From positions 434,001 through 498,000 of the forward strand of contig NZ_QPER01000001.1 in NCBI RefSeq assembly GCF_009455635.1: 64,000 nt of DNA, in the 5' to 3' direction. Shown one piece after another: positions 10,334 to 18,477 of the stretch. Below the pieces are notes generated by a model, which worked only from the letters and a program-made list of their open reading frames with translations, searched no databases and was not told where the DNA came from. The stretch's first letter is position 1, and each line of letters starts with the position of its first letter. Source of the stretch: Paraburkholderia agricolaris. Its GTDB lineage: Bacteria > Pseudomonadota > Gammaproteobacteria > Burkholderiales > Burkholderiaceae. The position numbers and the translations under genes are program-made.

Positions 10334-10364
10334 GCGTGGCGTCGCCCTACTGTAGGCGTCACGC
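10334..10364 (+). other. hairpin downstream of maeB
   Basis: GCGTGGCG pairs with CGTCACGC (one G-T wobble) around a 15-base loop. It is followed by A residues, not T, so on the forward strand it is not a standard intrinsic terminator. It may protect the maeB transcript 3' end. Confidence 0.4.
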
Positions 10365-10395
10365 AAAAAAAAGGCGTGCCCGCAACGGGCACGCC
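10364..10395 (-). terminator. hairpin with flanking A-tract downstream of maeB (reverse-strand terminator shape)
   Basis: GGCGTGCCCG (10373-10382) pairs perfectly with CGGGCACGCC (10386-10395) around CAA. Eight A residues lie directly 5', so the U-run exists on the reverse-strand transcript. No reverse-strand gene is evident just upstream on that strand, so it may serve mainly to block antisense transcription into maeB. Confidence 0.55.
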
Positions 10396-10422
10396 TGCGG
10401 GTGAACAGGGGATAGTCACCCT

Positions 10423-10453
10423 AAAAAAGGCTGAATGAAACCATTCAGCCTTT
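10423..10453. terminator. 12-bp hairpin, probable bidirectional terminator after maeB
   Basis: AAAGGCTGAATG pairs perfectly with CATTCAGCCTTT around AAAC. It has extra A residues on the 5' side and only three T on the 3' side. It is the third consecutive hairpin after maeB. The rest of the gene-free stretch 10454-10735 is AT-richer than its surroundings and probably holds the promoter of the RNase gene. Confidence 0.6.
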
Positions 10454-10735
10454 GAGAGACTGCAGCAACGGCAAGGCTTTCACTCCAGAGAACGAACTAC
10501 GCAACGGACGCCGTGCGCGCCCGGTTTTGCCCTGTATTTGCTTGATTGAGTTAATTTTAGCTTGTATAGGCTAAATATTCTGTCAAAAGTCGTCAAAGCC
10601 AGTTCCGTGGCTCTTTCCCGCGCGATAGGATGCGTTTGCCGGTCCGGTGAACGTTGATTCTGTGGGGTTTTAGCGATACCCTTACGACTTTCATGGTCGT
10701 AAAACTCGTGATCTAACAGCGGGGAACCTTGATTC

Positions 10736-11152
10736 ATGGCACGCAAGTGGCAGCGCATTAAAGGCGTGCTGATCGGTGCTTTGACGCTCTGCGCTTTATC
10801 CGGCTCCGTGCCTGGCGCGTTTGCGCGCGACTACACGGCACCCGCCGATACACAAGCACAGGTGCAGGGCACCATCGCTGCGGCGCAGTTGCCGCGCGAA
10901 GCAGTCAATACATTGAACTTGATTGCCGCGGGCGGGCCTTACCCGTATGAGAAGGACGGCATCGTATTCGGCAATCGCGAACGGTTGCTACCGCCGCATC
11001 GGCGCGGCTATTACCACGAATACACCGTTCCCACGCCTCGCTCGAGAAACCGCGGGGCGCGTCGCATCGTCTGCGGAGGTCCGCCACAGCGGATCGACAA
11101 CTGTTACTACTCGGACGACCATTACACCAGTTTTAATCGTATTGTTGAATGA
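10736..11152 (+). CDS. secreted barnase-type guanyl-specific ribonuclease
   Basis: Extracytoplasmic endoribonuclease of the N1/T1/barnase superfamily, 138 residues. The N-terminus has basic residues, a hydrophobic stretch and a likely signal-peptidase site after GAFA near residue 30. The C-terminal half aligns with barnase catalytic features: Glu95 in HEYTVP, Arg109/110 in GARRIV and His129 in SDDHYTSFNRI (barnase Glu73, Arg87, His102). Cys113 and Cys123 could form a disulfide in the periplasm. The barstar-like gene 17 bases downstream is the expected cytoplasmic inhibitor. Biological role (nutrient scavenging or competition) is not visible. Confidence 0.88.
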   Translation: MARKWQRIKGVLIGALTLCALSGSVPGAFARDYTAPADTQAQVQGTIAAAQLPREAVNTLNLIAAGGPYPYEKDGIVFGNRERLLPPHRRGYYHEYTVPTPRSRNRGARRIVCGGPPQRIDNCYYSDDHYTSFNRIVE

Positions 11153-11168
11153 CATCGGGATGAACGGC

Positions 11169-11729
11169 ATGAGCGACAACGTCTACGCGCACGACTCCGG
11201 AGTCGCGACGGATCTTTTCGCGGCCGGCGACGGCAATTTGTTCCAGCGCGTCATGCGGATGCGCGCCGGCGACCAGGGCCGGGATAACCAGAGCGAAGGC
11301 AGCACTGTGCTTTCATCGAACGAGGAGCCCATGAGCCTTTTCAAGACCGTACGACCGAACATCGTACAGTCGATCCGCGCGTTTCGCGTGCAGGATCTCG
11401 CTGACGAGGCCAATCAACTCGGCCAGCATTTTCTTTATGCGTACTGCGCGAATGCCCAGTCCAAACAGGAAGTGCTGGAGACCATTGCCACGTCGTTTCT
11501 GTTTCCGAAGCATTTCGGCAAAAATTACGACGCGCTCTACGATTGCCTGACCGATCTGGTCCATAAGGCCGGCACGCAGCCCGGGTTCGTGATCGTGCTC
11601 GAGCAGTTGCCGGTCGCGCAGAAGTTCGACAAGGAAGGGCGTGAGACGCTCCTCGACGTGTTTCGCGAGGCGGCCGAGTTCTGGGCCGAGCGCAAGGTCG
11701 CGTTCCGAGTGTTTTATTCGTTTGCCTAA
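11169..11729 (+). CDS. barstar-family ribonuclease inhibitor with N-terminal extension
   Basis: Cytoplasmic inhibitor expected to bind the adjacent barnase-type RNase. The barstar core occupies about residues 85-186: FPKHFGKNYDALYDCLTDL carries the two Asp equivalent to barstar Asp35 and Asp39, then LLDVFREAAEFW and a C-terminal beta strand. Barstar is about 90 residues; here roughly 80 residues of unassigned sequence precede the core. ATG 11169 has GGGA eight bases upstream. ATG 11331 (MSLFKTV) has GAGGAG only three bases before it and could be an alternative start giving a shorter protein. Confidence 0.87.
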   Translation: MSDNVYAHDSGVATDLFAAGDGNLFQRVMRMRAGDQGRDNQSEGSTVLSSNEEPMSLFKTVRPNIVQSIRAFRVQDLADEANQLGQHFLYAYCANAQSKQEVLETIATSFLFPKHFGKNYDALYDCLTDLVHKAGTQPGFVIVLEQLPVAQKFDKEGRETLLDVFREAAEFWAERKVAFRVFYSFA

Positions 11730-11760
11730 CGGATGCGTTGAGCATTGCTCACCACCACAA

Positions 11761-11800
11761 AAAAGAGAAAGGCCCGCCGATTGGCGGGCCTTTCTCTTTT
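11761..11800. terminator. bidirectional terminator between the barstar gene and rsmE
   Basis: A perfect 18-bp inverted repeat (11761-11778 with 11783-11800) closes on the loop GATT. It has an A-rich 5' arm and T-rich 3' arm, so it can end both converging genes. Confidence 0.9.
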
Positions 11801-11823
11801 GCGTTTCAAATCAGTGGCTTGGC

Positions 11824-12579
11824 TTACCAACCGCCCCAGCGGGCGGCCAACGCCGAGAGTACCGCGATGCCGGCGGTTTCCGTACGCAACACACGTGGAC
11901 CGAGACCGACTGCGGTAAATCCGTGATCGGTCGCAGCGGCTTCTTCCGCTGCGGAAAAACCGCCTTCGGGGCCGACCAGCACCGTTACACGCCCGAACGG
12001 CGGATTGGCGGGCAGCGCTGAAAAGCTGATGCTTGCACGCGGCGACAGCAGAATGCGCAACTCGCCTTCTTCAGGTGCGCGGGGGAGCGCGCCGAGCCAC
12101 GTGGCGATCTCGCGCACCGGTACCACCTCAGGCAGGCGATTGCGCCCGCATTGTTCGCACGACGCCCGCACGATGCCCTGCCAGTGAACATGCCGCCGCT
12201 GCGCGCGGTCGCCGGAAAGACGCACGACGCTGCGCGTGGTGGTCAGCGGCACGAAACACGATGCCCCGAGTTCGACGGCCTTCTCGATGAGCCAGTCCAT
12301 CTTGTCGCCGCCGGCAATGCCTTGCGCGAGTGTGAGGTGATACGGCGGCTCCACTTCGATATTGCGGAATTCGTGAATTCTCACCTTGGCCGAGCGGCGT
12401 TCGACTTCGACGAGTTCGGCGCTGTATTCGCCGCCTTCGCCATTGAAAAGCACGATCGAATCGCCGGGCTGCAAACGCAGTACGAGGATGTGGCGCGTGA
12501 CGTCATCGGGCAACTGCATGATGTCGTCGGGCTTGAGAGGCGTACCGACGAAGAAGCGAGGCATCAGAAAAATACTCAT
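11824..12579 (-). CDS. rsmE: 16S rRNA (uracil-1498-N3)-methyltransferase
   Basis: SPOUT-class methyltransferase of 251 residues that methylates U1498 in the 16S rRNA decoding region using SAM. The N-terminal PUA-like part contains MPRFFVG and HILVLRLQPGDSI. The knotted C-terminal part contains LIEKAVELG, RASCEQCGRNRLPEV and the SAM-pocket motif VLVGPEGGFSAAEE. The ATG at 12579 lies four bases after the VOC gene stop, suggesting co-transcription. ATG 12564 (MPRFFVG) is an equally plausible start. Confidence 0.93.
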   Translation of the reverse strand: MSIFLMPRFFVGTPLKPDDIMQLPDDVTRHILVLRLQPGDSIVLFNGEGGEYSAELVEVERRSAKVRIHEFRNIEVEPPYHLTLAQGIAGGDKMDWLIEKAVELGASCFVPLTTTRSVVRLSGDRAQRRHVHWQGIVRASCEQCGRNRLPEVVPVREIATWLGALPRAPEEGELRILLSPRASISFSALPANPPFGRVTVLVGPEGGFSAAEEAAATDHGFTAVGLGPRVLRTETAGIAVLSALAARWGGW

Positions 12580-12583
12580 TAGT

Positions 12584-12997
12584 TCAGGAAAGGTGGCGAG
12601 CGAGCGCCCAACGGTAGCCGTCCAGATCTTCGACCTGGGCAAACCGGTCGCCCCAGAACTGATCCTGTGGCTCGCTCAGCGATTTTGCGCCGGCGGCCAG
12701 CGCCCGCGTGTAAACCGCGTCGACATCGTCGACATAGACATAAAACGATTGCGGCGCAATCGCGCCCGCGCTCTTGGGGGTTTTCGCCGCCGAGCCGAAC
12801 GCGCCTTCCGGCGCGAACATCACGATCAGCTGGCCTTGATAGGTCATCTCGACATGCATGACGACGCCGTCGTCCTGAACGCTATCGCGTATCTCGAAGC
12901 CGAATGCCGCTTCGAAAAACGCGGTCGCGGCACGTGCGTCGCGCACCGTCAGATAGGGGGTCAACCAGGGCACACCGGCTGGGCGGGAGGCGGTCAT
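12584..12997 (-). CDS. VOC-superfamily (glyoxalase/PhnB-like) protein
   Basis: Small protein of 137 residues with the paired beta-alpha-beta-beta-beta units of the vicinal-oxygen-chelate fold: VPWLTPYLTVRDARAATAFFEAAFGFE at the start and FYVYVDDVDAVYTRALAAGA in the second half, then FWGDRFAQVEDLDGYRW. It resembles the PhnB-like subgroup, whose members have varied or unknown substrates. ATG 12997 has GGAG six bases upstream, which favours it over in-frame ATGs further upstream. It appears to lead a two-gene unit with rsmE. Confidence 0.85.
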   Translation of the reverse strand: MTASRPAGVPWLTPYLTVRDARAATAFFEAAFGFEIRDSVQDDGVVMHVEMTYQGQLIVMFAPEGAFGSAAKTPKSAGAIAPQSFYVYVDDVDAVYTRALAAGAKSLSEPQDQFWGDRFAQVEDLDGYRWALARHLS

Positions 12998-13111
12998 GGG
13001 GTTCTCCGGATCTATTGGGTTTGCGGGATGCATGTTGCGAGGCCAGGTGAGCGCTTGCGTATCGATGTACCGATAGCGCGCGCCGACCGAACCGTGCATT
13101 TTGCCCACGCG

Positions 13112-13993
13112 TTAGCTTGATGGCTTTAAGAATTGACTTAGTTTATCGCGCACGGAGCGGGAAGCCGAGAACAGTCCGGTGTGCAGAGCGGCATCGTAGT
13201 GTTTTAGCGAATCGATTCGGCGCGCGGCGAGGCGCTGGGTAAGTGTTTCGGCGGTGAGAGCTGCAGGGTCGAGCGTATCGCTGGCGCTCGCCATCATCCA
13301 GAGCGAGCCGTAGAGCGGGATGAAGGTATGCATCGTGCGCACGACGGCGAAGGTGTCGCGCAGATCGTCGAGCAGGCCGGCGACTCGTTCAGCGTGGAAG
13401 TACGGTGAGCCGAGATGCAGCGTGAGGACGGCGCCCGGACTCATGACTCGCTTGAGTTGCCGATAGAAGTCCAGTGTGTACAGGCTCGCGGCAGGTGAAT
13501 CCGGCGGGGTCAGGTCGAAGACAACCAGATCGAACTGCGCTGCGGCCTTTGCATCGATCCCCGCGACATAATCCGCGGCATCGCCAATCACCAGTTCGAC
13601 ACGTGGATCGTCGAAAGCGCCGTCTTGCACGTCGGCGAGATACTCGCGGGTCAGACGCACGACTTCGGCATCGAGCTCCGCCACCACGATTCGCGCGATG
13701 CCGGCGTGTTTCAGCAATTGCCGCGCGGCGCCGCCATCGCCGCCGCCCAGCACCAGCGCTGCTTTCGGCGCAGGATGCGCCAGCGCGGCTGGATGCACCA
13801 TGCATTCGTGGTAGATGAATTCGTCGCCGGTCGAGGTCATCGGGCGGCCGTCGAGCGTAAACAGCCGGCCGAGCTGCGGCGTGTCCCATACCTCGATACG
13901 CTGATAGGGCGAATCGACGCACGCAAGCCGCCGAGCGTTCGGAAATCCGTAGACGGCGTCGGCGGTGGGTCGAAAAAGCAGGGGAGCGCTCAC
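13112..13993 (-). CDS. speE: spermidine-synthase-like aminopropyltransferase
   Basis: Rossmann-fold methyltransferase relative of 293 residues. Family elements: [10 protein letters not shown], the dcSAM/SAM motif [17 protein letters not shown], the acidic [10 protein letters not shown], and VIGDAADYV. The usual DxxDP catalytic stretch reads DLTPPDSPA here, so the second Asp appears replaced. Activity as a true putrescine aminopropyltransferase is therefore less certain than family membership. The start is taken as GTG 13993 (VSAPLLF), with GGAG ten bases upstream; the frame continues to 14107. It stands alone, without speD nearby. Confidence 0.75.
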   Translation of the reverse strand: MSAPLLFRPTADAVYGFPNARRLACVDSPYQRIEVWDTPQLGRLFTLDGRPMTSTGDEFIYHECMVHPAALAHPAPKAALVLGGGDGGAARQLLKHAGIARIVVAELDAEVVRLTREYLADVQDGAFDDPRVELVIGDAADYVAGIDAKAAAQFDLVVFDLTPPDSPAASLYTLDFYRQLKRVMSPGAVLTLHLGSPYFHAERVAGLLDDLRDTFAVVRTMHTFIPLYGSLWMMASASDTLDPAALTAETLTQRLAARRIDSLKHYDAALHTGLFSASRSVRDKLSQFLKPSS

Positions 13994-14206
13994 GGATGGC
14001 GGGCTCCGTTCGGAGCGCGGCGGGTTGGTCTCGCTCAATTGTAAAGGCGCAAACGCGGCGCGGCTCCGTTCGCACGCGGCGCCGGCCCGAAACCAGCGTG
14101 CGGGCACCCAGGAGCCAGCACGCAGTCAGGCCGGGAACCAACGCGGAACCAGCCAGGAACCAGGCAGCGAGGGGGCCTGCGCGCGGGAGGGCGCTGAACG
14201 TTCTGT

Positions 14207-14212
14207 TAGAAT
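14207..14212 (+). promoter_or_regulatory. candidate -10 element for tkt
   Basis: TAGAAT lies about 140 bases upstream of the tkt ATG, after a stretch of degenerate CCAGGAACC-like repeats (about 14085-14170). No clear -35 is seen. Confidence 0.3.
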
Positions 14213-14349
14213 GTCACGCTTTCAGCCTTGTCCGTTTGCTCTGCCCGTTTCGCGTCTCCTGGCGCCGCACCGTGCGCCGAAGTGGACTGGCATTCGAGCA
14301 TCCGGGCCTCAAGCGCGCACCGCTTTCTGACTCTGTCTCCGGACTCGAC

Positions 14350-16371
14350 ATGACGACCCCGTCTCCCGCACCCACTTCCCTGATGGCTAACGCAATCCGT
14401 GCGTTGTCCATGGATGCCGTTCAAAAAGCGAATTCCGGCCACCCCGGCATGCCGATGGGCATGGCCGAAATCGGCGTGGCCTTGTGGTCGCGTCATCTGC
14501 GCCACAACCCGAAGAACCCGCAGTGGGCCGATCGCGACCGTTTCATTCTGTCGAACGGCCACGGCTCGATGCTGCTGTACTCGCTTCTGCACCTGACCGG
14601 CTATGACCTGCCGATGGAAGAGCTGAAGAACTTCCGCCAGATGCATTCGAAGACGCCGGGCCACCCGGAATACGGCATCACGCCGGGCGTCGAAACGACC
14701 ACCGGCCCGCTCGGCCAGGGTCTCGCGAACGCAGTCGGCATGGCGCTCGCCGAATCGCTGCTCGCCACCGAATTCAACAAACCTGACGCGAAGATTGTCG
14801 ACCACCACACGTACGTGTTCGTTGGCGACGGCTGCCTGATGGAAGGCATCTCGCACGAAGCCTGCTCGCTCGCAGGCGTGCTGAAGCTGAACAAGCTGAT
14901 CGCGTTCTACGACGACAACGGCATCTCGATCGACGGCGAAGTGGTCCACTGGTTCCACGACGACACGCCGAAGCGCTTCGAAGCTTACGGCTGGAACGTG
15001 ATCCCGAACGTGGTCGGCCATGACGTCGATGCGGTGGACGCCGCAATCAAGCAAGCCAAGCTGTCGGACAAGCCCACGCTGATCTGCTGCAAGACCGTGA
15101 TCGGCGAAGGCGCGCCGACCAAGGCCGGCAGCCACGATTCACACGGCTCGCCGCTCGGCGACAAGGAAATCGCGGCCACCCGTGAAGCGATCGGCTGGAA
15201 GTGGGAGCCGTTCGTGATCCCGCAGGAAGTCTATGCAGCGTGGGATGCGACGGAAGCCGGCGCGCGCAACGAATCCGAGTGGGACAAGGCGTTTGCCGCG
15301 TACGCAGCCAAATACCCGCAGGAGGCCGCTGAATTCAAGCGCCGCGACGCGAAGCAATTGCCCGCCGACTGGAAGGAAAAGGCGCAGGCCATCATCGCCG
15401 GCGCTAACGAACGCAAGGAAACCGTCGCGACGCGTAAGGCATCGCAACAGGCTATCGAAGGTTTGTCGGCCGTGCTGCCGGAACTGCTCGGCGGCTCCGC
15501 CGACCTGACCGGTTCGAACCTGACCAACTGGAAGGCCGCCAAGCCGGTGCGCGTGAACGCCGAAGGCAAGGCCGCCGGCAACTACGTGAACTACGGCGTG
15601 CGCGAGTTCGGCATGAGCGCCGCGATCAACGGCATCGCGCTGCATGGTGGCTTCAAGGCCTTCGGCGGCACGTTCCTGACGTTCTCGGACTACAGCCGCA
15701 ATGCGCTGCGCGTTGCCGCTTTGATGAAGGCGCCGTCGATCTTCGTGTTCACGCACGACTCGATCGGTCTGGGCGAAGACGGTCCGACCCACCAGTCGAT
15801 CGAACATGTCGCAAGCCTGCGTCTGATTCCGAACCTACAAGTGTGGCGTCCGGCTGATACGGTCGAAACGGCGGTGGCCTGGACCCACGCGGTCGAGCAT
15901 CACGGTCCGTCGTGCCTGATCTTCAGCCGCCAGAATCTGCCGTTCTCGGAGCGTACCGACGCGCAGATCGCCAATATCGAGAAGGGTGGTTACGTGCTGC
16001 GCGACTGGAACGACGAAATCGTCGCGCGCAAGATCATCCTGATCGCCACCGGTTCGGAAGTCGAACTGGCGTTGAATGCTGTCGAGGCGCTGGCTCGCGA
16101 AGGCATCGCGGCGCGCGTCGTGTCGATGCCGTCGACCACGGTGTTCGACAAGCAGGACGCCGAGTACCGTGAACGCGTGCTGCCGCAAGGCGTGCGCCGC
16201 GTCGCGATCGAAGCGGGCGTTACGGATTTCTGGCGCAAGTACGTGGGTCTGGAAGGCGGCGTGGTCGGCATCGACACGTTCGGCGAATCGGCCCCGGCTG
16301 GCGTGCTGTTCAAGCATTTCGGCTTCACCGTCGAGAACGTGGTAGAGACGGCCAAAGCCGCACTCGGCTGA
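14350..16371 (+). CDS. tkt: transketolase
   Basis: Thiamine-diphosphate enzyme of 673 residues that moves two-carbon ketol units in the pentose-phosphate pathway. N-terminal ThDP domain: [13 protein letters not shown] near residue 28, [12 protein letters not shown], and [18 protein letters not shown] near residue 158. Pyrimidine domain: [13 protein letters not shown] and [14 protein letters not shown]. The C-terminal domain includes GSEVELAL. The frame is open to 13996, but MTTPSPAP at 14350 gives the normal family length. The gap gene follows after about 95 bases. Confidence 0.96.
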   Translation: MTTPSPAPTSLMANAIRALSMDAVQKANSGHPGMPMGMAEIGVALWSRHLRHNPKNPQWADRDRFILSNGHGSMLLYSLLHLTGYDLPMEELKNFRQMHSKTPGHPEYGITPGVETTTGPLGQGLANAVGMALAESLLATEFNKPDAKIVDHHTYVFVGDGCLMEGISHEACSLAGVLKLNKLIAFYDDNGISIDGEVVHWFHDDTPKRFEAYGWNVIPNVVGHDVDAVDAAIKQAKLSDKPTLICCKTVIGEGAPTKAGSHDSHGSPLGDKEIAATREAIGWKWEPFVIPQEVYAAWDATEAGARNESEWDKAFAAYAAKYPQEAAEFKRRDAKQLPADWKEKAQAIIAGANERKETVATRKASQQAIEGLSAVLPELLGGSADLTGSNLTNWKAAKPVRVNAEGKAAGNYVNYGVREFGMSAAINGIALHGGFKAFGGTFLTFSDYSRNALRVAALMKAPSIFVFTHDSIGLGEDGPTHQSIEHVASLRLIPNLQVWRPADTVETAVAWTHAVEHHGPSCLIFSRQNLPFSERTDAQIANIEKGGYVLRDWNDEIVARKIILIATGSEVELALNAVEALAREGIAARVVSMPSTTVFDKQDAEYRERVLPQGVRRVAIEAGVTDFWRKYVGLEGGVVGIDTFGESAPAGVLFKHFGFTVENVVETAKAALG

Positions 16372-16385
16372 TCTGCATGCGAGGC

Positions 16386-16410
16386 TGCCGCGCGGACCCC
16401 ACGCGCGGCA
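16386..16410 (+). other. hairpin between tkt and gap
   Basis: TGCCGCGCG pairs perfectly with CGCGCGGCA around a seven-base loop. A run of eight T occurs only about 30 bases later, so it is not a textbook terminator. It may be an RNA processing or partial termination site that sets relative tkt and gap levels. Confidence 0.4.
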
Positions 16411-16467
16411 ATCCCGGCAAATCAGACCAACATGGACGATTTTTTTTCAGCCATCAGGAGATAGACC

Positions 16468-17478
16468 ATGACGATTCGCGTCGCAATCAACGGCTACGGC
16501 CGGATCGGCCGCAACACGCTGCGCGCCTTCTATGAAAACGGCAAGAAGCACGATATCGAAATCGTCGCCATCAACGATCTTGGCGACGCCAAGACCAACG
16601 CCCACCTGACGCAATACGATACGGCGCACGGCAAGTTCCCGGGCGAAGTTTCGGTGGACGGCGATTACCTGGTCGTGAACGGCGACAAGATCCGCGTGCT
16701 GGCTAACCGCAACCCGGCAGAACTGCCGTGGGGCGAGCTGAACGTCGACGTCGTGCTGGAATGCACGGGCTTTTTCACGACCAAGGAAAAGGCCAGCGCG
16801 CACATCAAGGGCGGCGCAAAGAAGGTCATCATCTCGGCGCCGGGCGGTAAAGACGTCGACGCAACGATCGTCTACGGCGTGAACCACAACGTCCTGAAGG
16901 CGTCGGACACGGTGATCTCGAACGCATCGTGCACGACCAACTGCCTGGCACCGCTCGTCAAGCCGCTGAACGACAAGATCGGCCTGGTGAACGGTCTGAT
17001 GACCACGATCCACGCGTACACGAACGACCAGGTTCTGACGGACGTGTACCACGAAGACCTGCGCCGCGCGCGCTCGGCCACGCACAGCCAGATCCCGACC
17101 AAGACCGGTGCTGCATCGGCGGTCGGCCTGGTGCTGCCGGAACTGAACGGCAAGCTGGACGGCTACGCGATTCGCGTCCCGACGATCAACGTGTCGGTCG
17201 TCGATCTGTCGTTCATCGCCGCGCGCGATACGACGGTCGAGGAAGTCAACGCGATCATGAAGGAAGCATCGGAAGGCGCGCTGAAGGGCATCCTCGGTTA
17301 CAACGAGGCACCGCTGGTGTCGATCGACTTCAACCACAACCCGGCTTCGTCGACGTTCGACGCAACGCTGACCAAGGTGTCGGGCCGTCTGGTGAAGGTG
17401 TCGAGCTGGTACGACAACGAGTGGGGCTTCTCGAACCGCATGCTGGACACGGCTGTGGCGCTCGCCAACGCGAAGTAA
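16468..17478 (+). CDS. gap: glyceraldehyde-3-phosphate dehydrogenase, type I
   Basis: NAD-dependent glycolytic enzyme of 336 residues. NAD-binding [10 protein letters not shown] is at the N-terminus. The catalytic Cys is in [12 protein letters not shown] near residue 153 and the catalytic His in [10 protein letters not shown] near residue 180. [14 protein letters not shown] lies at the C-terminus. AGGAG precedes the ATG. It is co-directional with tkt and ends at a strong terminator. Confidence 0.97.
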   Translation: MTIRVAINGYGRIGRNTLRAFYENGKKHDIEIVAINDLGDAKTNAHLTQYDTAHGKFPGEVSVDGDYLVVNGDKIRVLANRNPAELPWGELNVDVVLECTGFFTTKEKASAHIKGGAKKVIISAPGGKDVDATIVYGVNHNVLKASDTVISNASCTTNCLAPLVKPLNDKIGLVNGLMTTIHAYTNDQVLTDVYHEDLRRARSATHSQIPTKTGAASAVGLVLPELNGKLDGYAIRVPTINVSVVDLSFIAARDTTVEEVNAIMKEASEGALKGILGYNEAPLVSIDFNHNPASSTFDATLTKVSGRLVKVSSWYDNEWGFSNRMLDTAVALANAK

Positions 17479-17530
17479 GCTGTTTGCTTTGCATGCCCTG
17501 CGGCCTGTGCGGCCGGCAGGGCAAAAAGAT

Positions 17531-17559
17531 AAAAGCCGCTCCTCGGAGCGGCTTTTTTT
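17531..17559. terminator. terminator after gap, shared with the convergent GntR gene
   Basis: AAAAGCCGCTC and GAGCGGCTTTT form a perfect stem around CTCG, followed by more T residues. The T-run overlaps the stop codon of the convergent regulator gene at 17558-17560. Confidence 0.9.
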
Positions 17560-18250
17560 ACGCCTGTGGCGTCGGGAAATAGACGCCGGCGCGCTGCGCG
17601 GCGTTCGAAATATGGGTTTCGATTGCCTTGCCGGCCGCCGCGGAATCGCGCGCCTTGAGTGCGTCGAGAATCACCCGATGCTCGGTGTACGTGGACAGCA
17701 CCAACTCCCGCCGATAAAACGGCATCCGCTGGCTTTCTTTCATGATTTCCGCGGCACTACTCAGGATCGATTCGATTGCCGCGTTGCCGGCAATGCTCAC
17801 GATGCGCATGTGAAAGTCGTAGTCGAGGCGGGCGGCTTCGTCGAGTTCGTCGCAGGCGAGCGCTGTTTGCATGGCGGCGATATTGTCTTCGAACCAGGCG
17901 AGGTCGGAATCGCTGATCGCCAGCGCTGCCATGCGGGCAATAAAGCCTTCCAGCGCGAAACGCATCTGGTATGTATCCGGCAACGAAGACTGGTCCGCGA
18001 ACCGCCATGCCTGGGCGGTCACCGCCTGCGCACTGTCTACATAGACGCCCTTACCGGGGCGGATCGTCAGCAGACCGAGCGCTTCGAGCGTGGAGAGCGC
18101 CTCGCGCAACGATGCGCGGCTGATCGCGAGTTCTTCGGAGAGTTGGCGCTGCGCCGGCAGCAAACTGCCCACAGGATAGACGCCCGCTTCGATCCGTTCG
18201 CGGATGATCGCGATGGCGGCATCGGTGACGGTATGCGGAACATTTTTCAT
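17558..18250 (-). CDS. GntR-family transcriptional regulator, FadR/FCD subfamily
   Basis: DNA-binding regulator of 230 residues. The N-terminal winged helix (about 10-75) includes GSLLPAQRQLSEELAISRASLREALSTLEALGLL. The C-terminal FCD ligand domain has FALEGFIARMAALA and spaced His/Asp residues (DYDFHMRIVSIAGN, EHRVILDALKARD) that usually hold a metal and bind small organic acids. It is divergent from dctA-alc-allA. Two GGTCnGACC dyads in the shared intergenic region are its likely operators. Ligand unknown; allantoate, ureidoglycolate or glyoxylate are guesses from context. Confidence 0.88.
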   Translation of the reverse strand: MKNVPHTVTDAAIAIIRERIEAGVYPVGSLLPAQRQLSEELAISRASLREALSTLEALGLLTIRPGKGVYVDSAQAVTAQAWRFADQSSLPDTYQMRFALEGFIARMAALAISDSDLAWFEDNIAAMQTALACDELDEAARLDYDFHMRIVSIAGNAAIESILSSAAEIMKESQRMPFYRRELVLSTYTEHRVILDALKARDSAAAGKAIETHISNAAQRAGVYFPTPQA

Positions 18251-18270
18251 CGTGGCTCACTTTGGGTGCG

Positions 18271-18281
18271 CGGTCTGACCA
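18271..18281. promoter_or_regulatory. candidate operator 1 for the FCD-type regulator
   Basis: CGGTCTGACCA contains the perfect dyad GGTC-T-GACC, 21 bases upstream of the regulator start. It matches the second site at 18430-18442 and the general xGGTCxGACCx/TGGTnnnACCA style of FadR-family operators. Confidence 0.55.
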
Positions 18282-18429
18282 GCATTGTATGCGTGTTCTG
18301 AACGCTCGTACGATGAGTCGTTAAAGATGCGCAATCCCGCCCCAAAACGGTTAAAAAACAGCGGGTAAACGCTATTTAATGATTTCTTGACGTCAGTATA
18401 TCGGCTTCCTACTATTTGCCATAACAGCA

Positions 18430-18442
18430 CTGGTCGGACCAG
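18430..18442. promoter_or_regulatory. candidate operator 2 for the FCD-type regulator
   Basis: CTGGTCGGACCAG is a 13-base dyad, 36 bases upstream of the dctA GTG start. It shares the core GGTCnGACC with site 1. Its placement near the start of dctA suggests repression of the allantoate operon. Confidence 0.6.
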
Positions 18443-18477
18443 TCTGAACAGATGTGATTCCTAACCAGGAGGAAGCC

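Noticed and set aside
7912..10419. 835-codon open frame on the reverse strand opposite maeB
   Set aside because: Low-complexity His/Arg/Asp-rich product lying antisense to a clearly conserved malic enzyme; codon-bias artefact.
10480..10758. 92-codon reverse-strand frame in the maeB-RNase gap
   Set aside because: Overlaps the RNase start, lacks a ribosome site, and has no recognisable features; the region is better explained as promoter sequence.
18454..18477. ATG at 18454 as the dctA start
   Set aside because: No ribosome site before it, whereas GTG 18478 has AGGAGG at good spacing and gives the family N-terminus.
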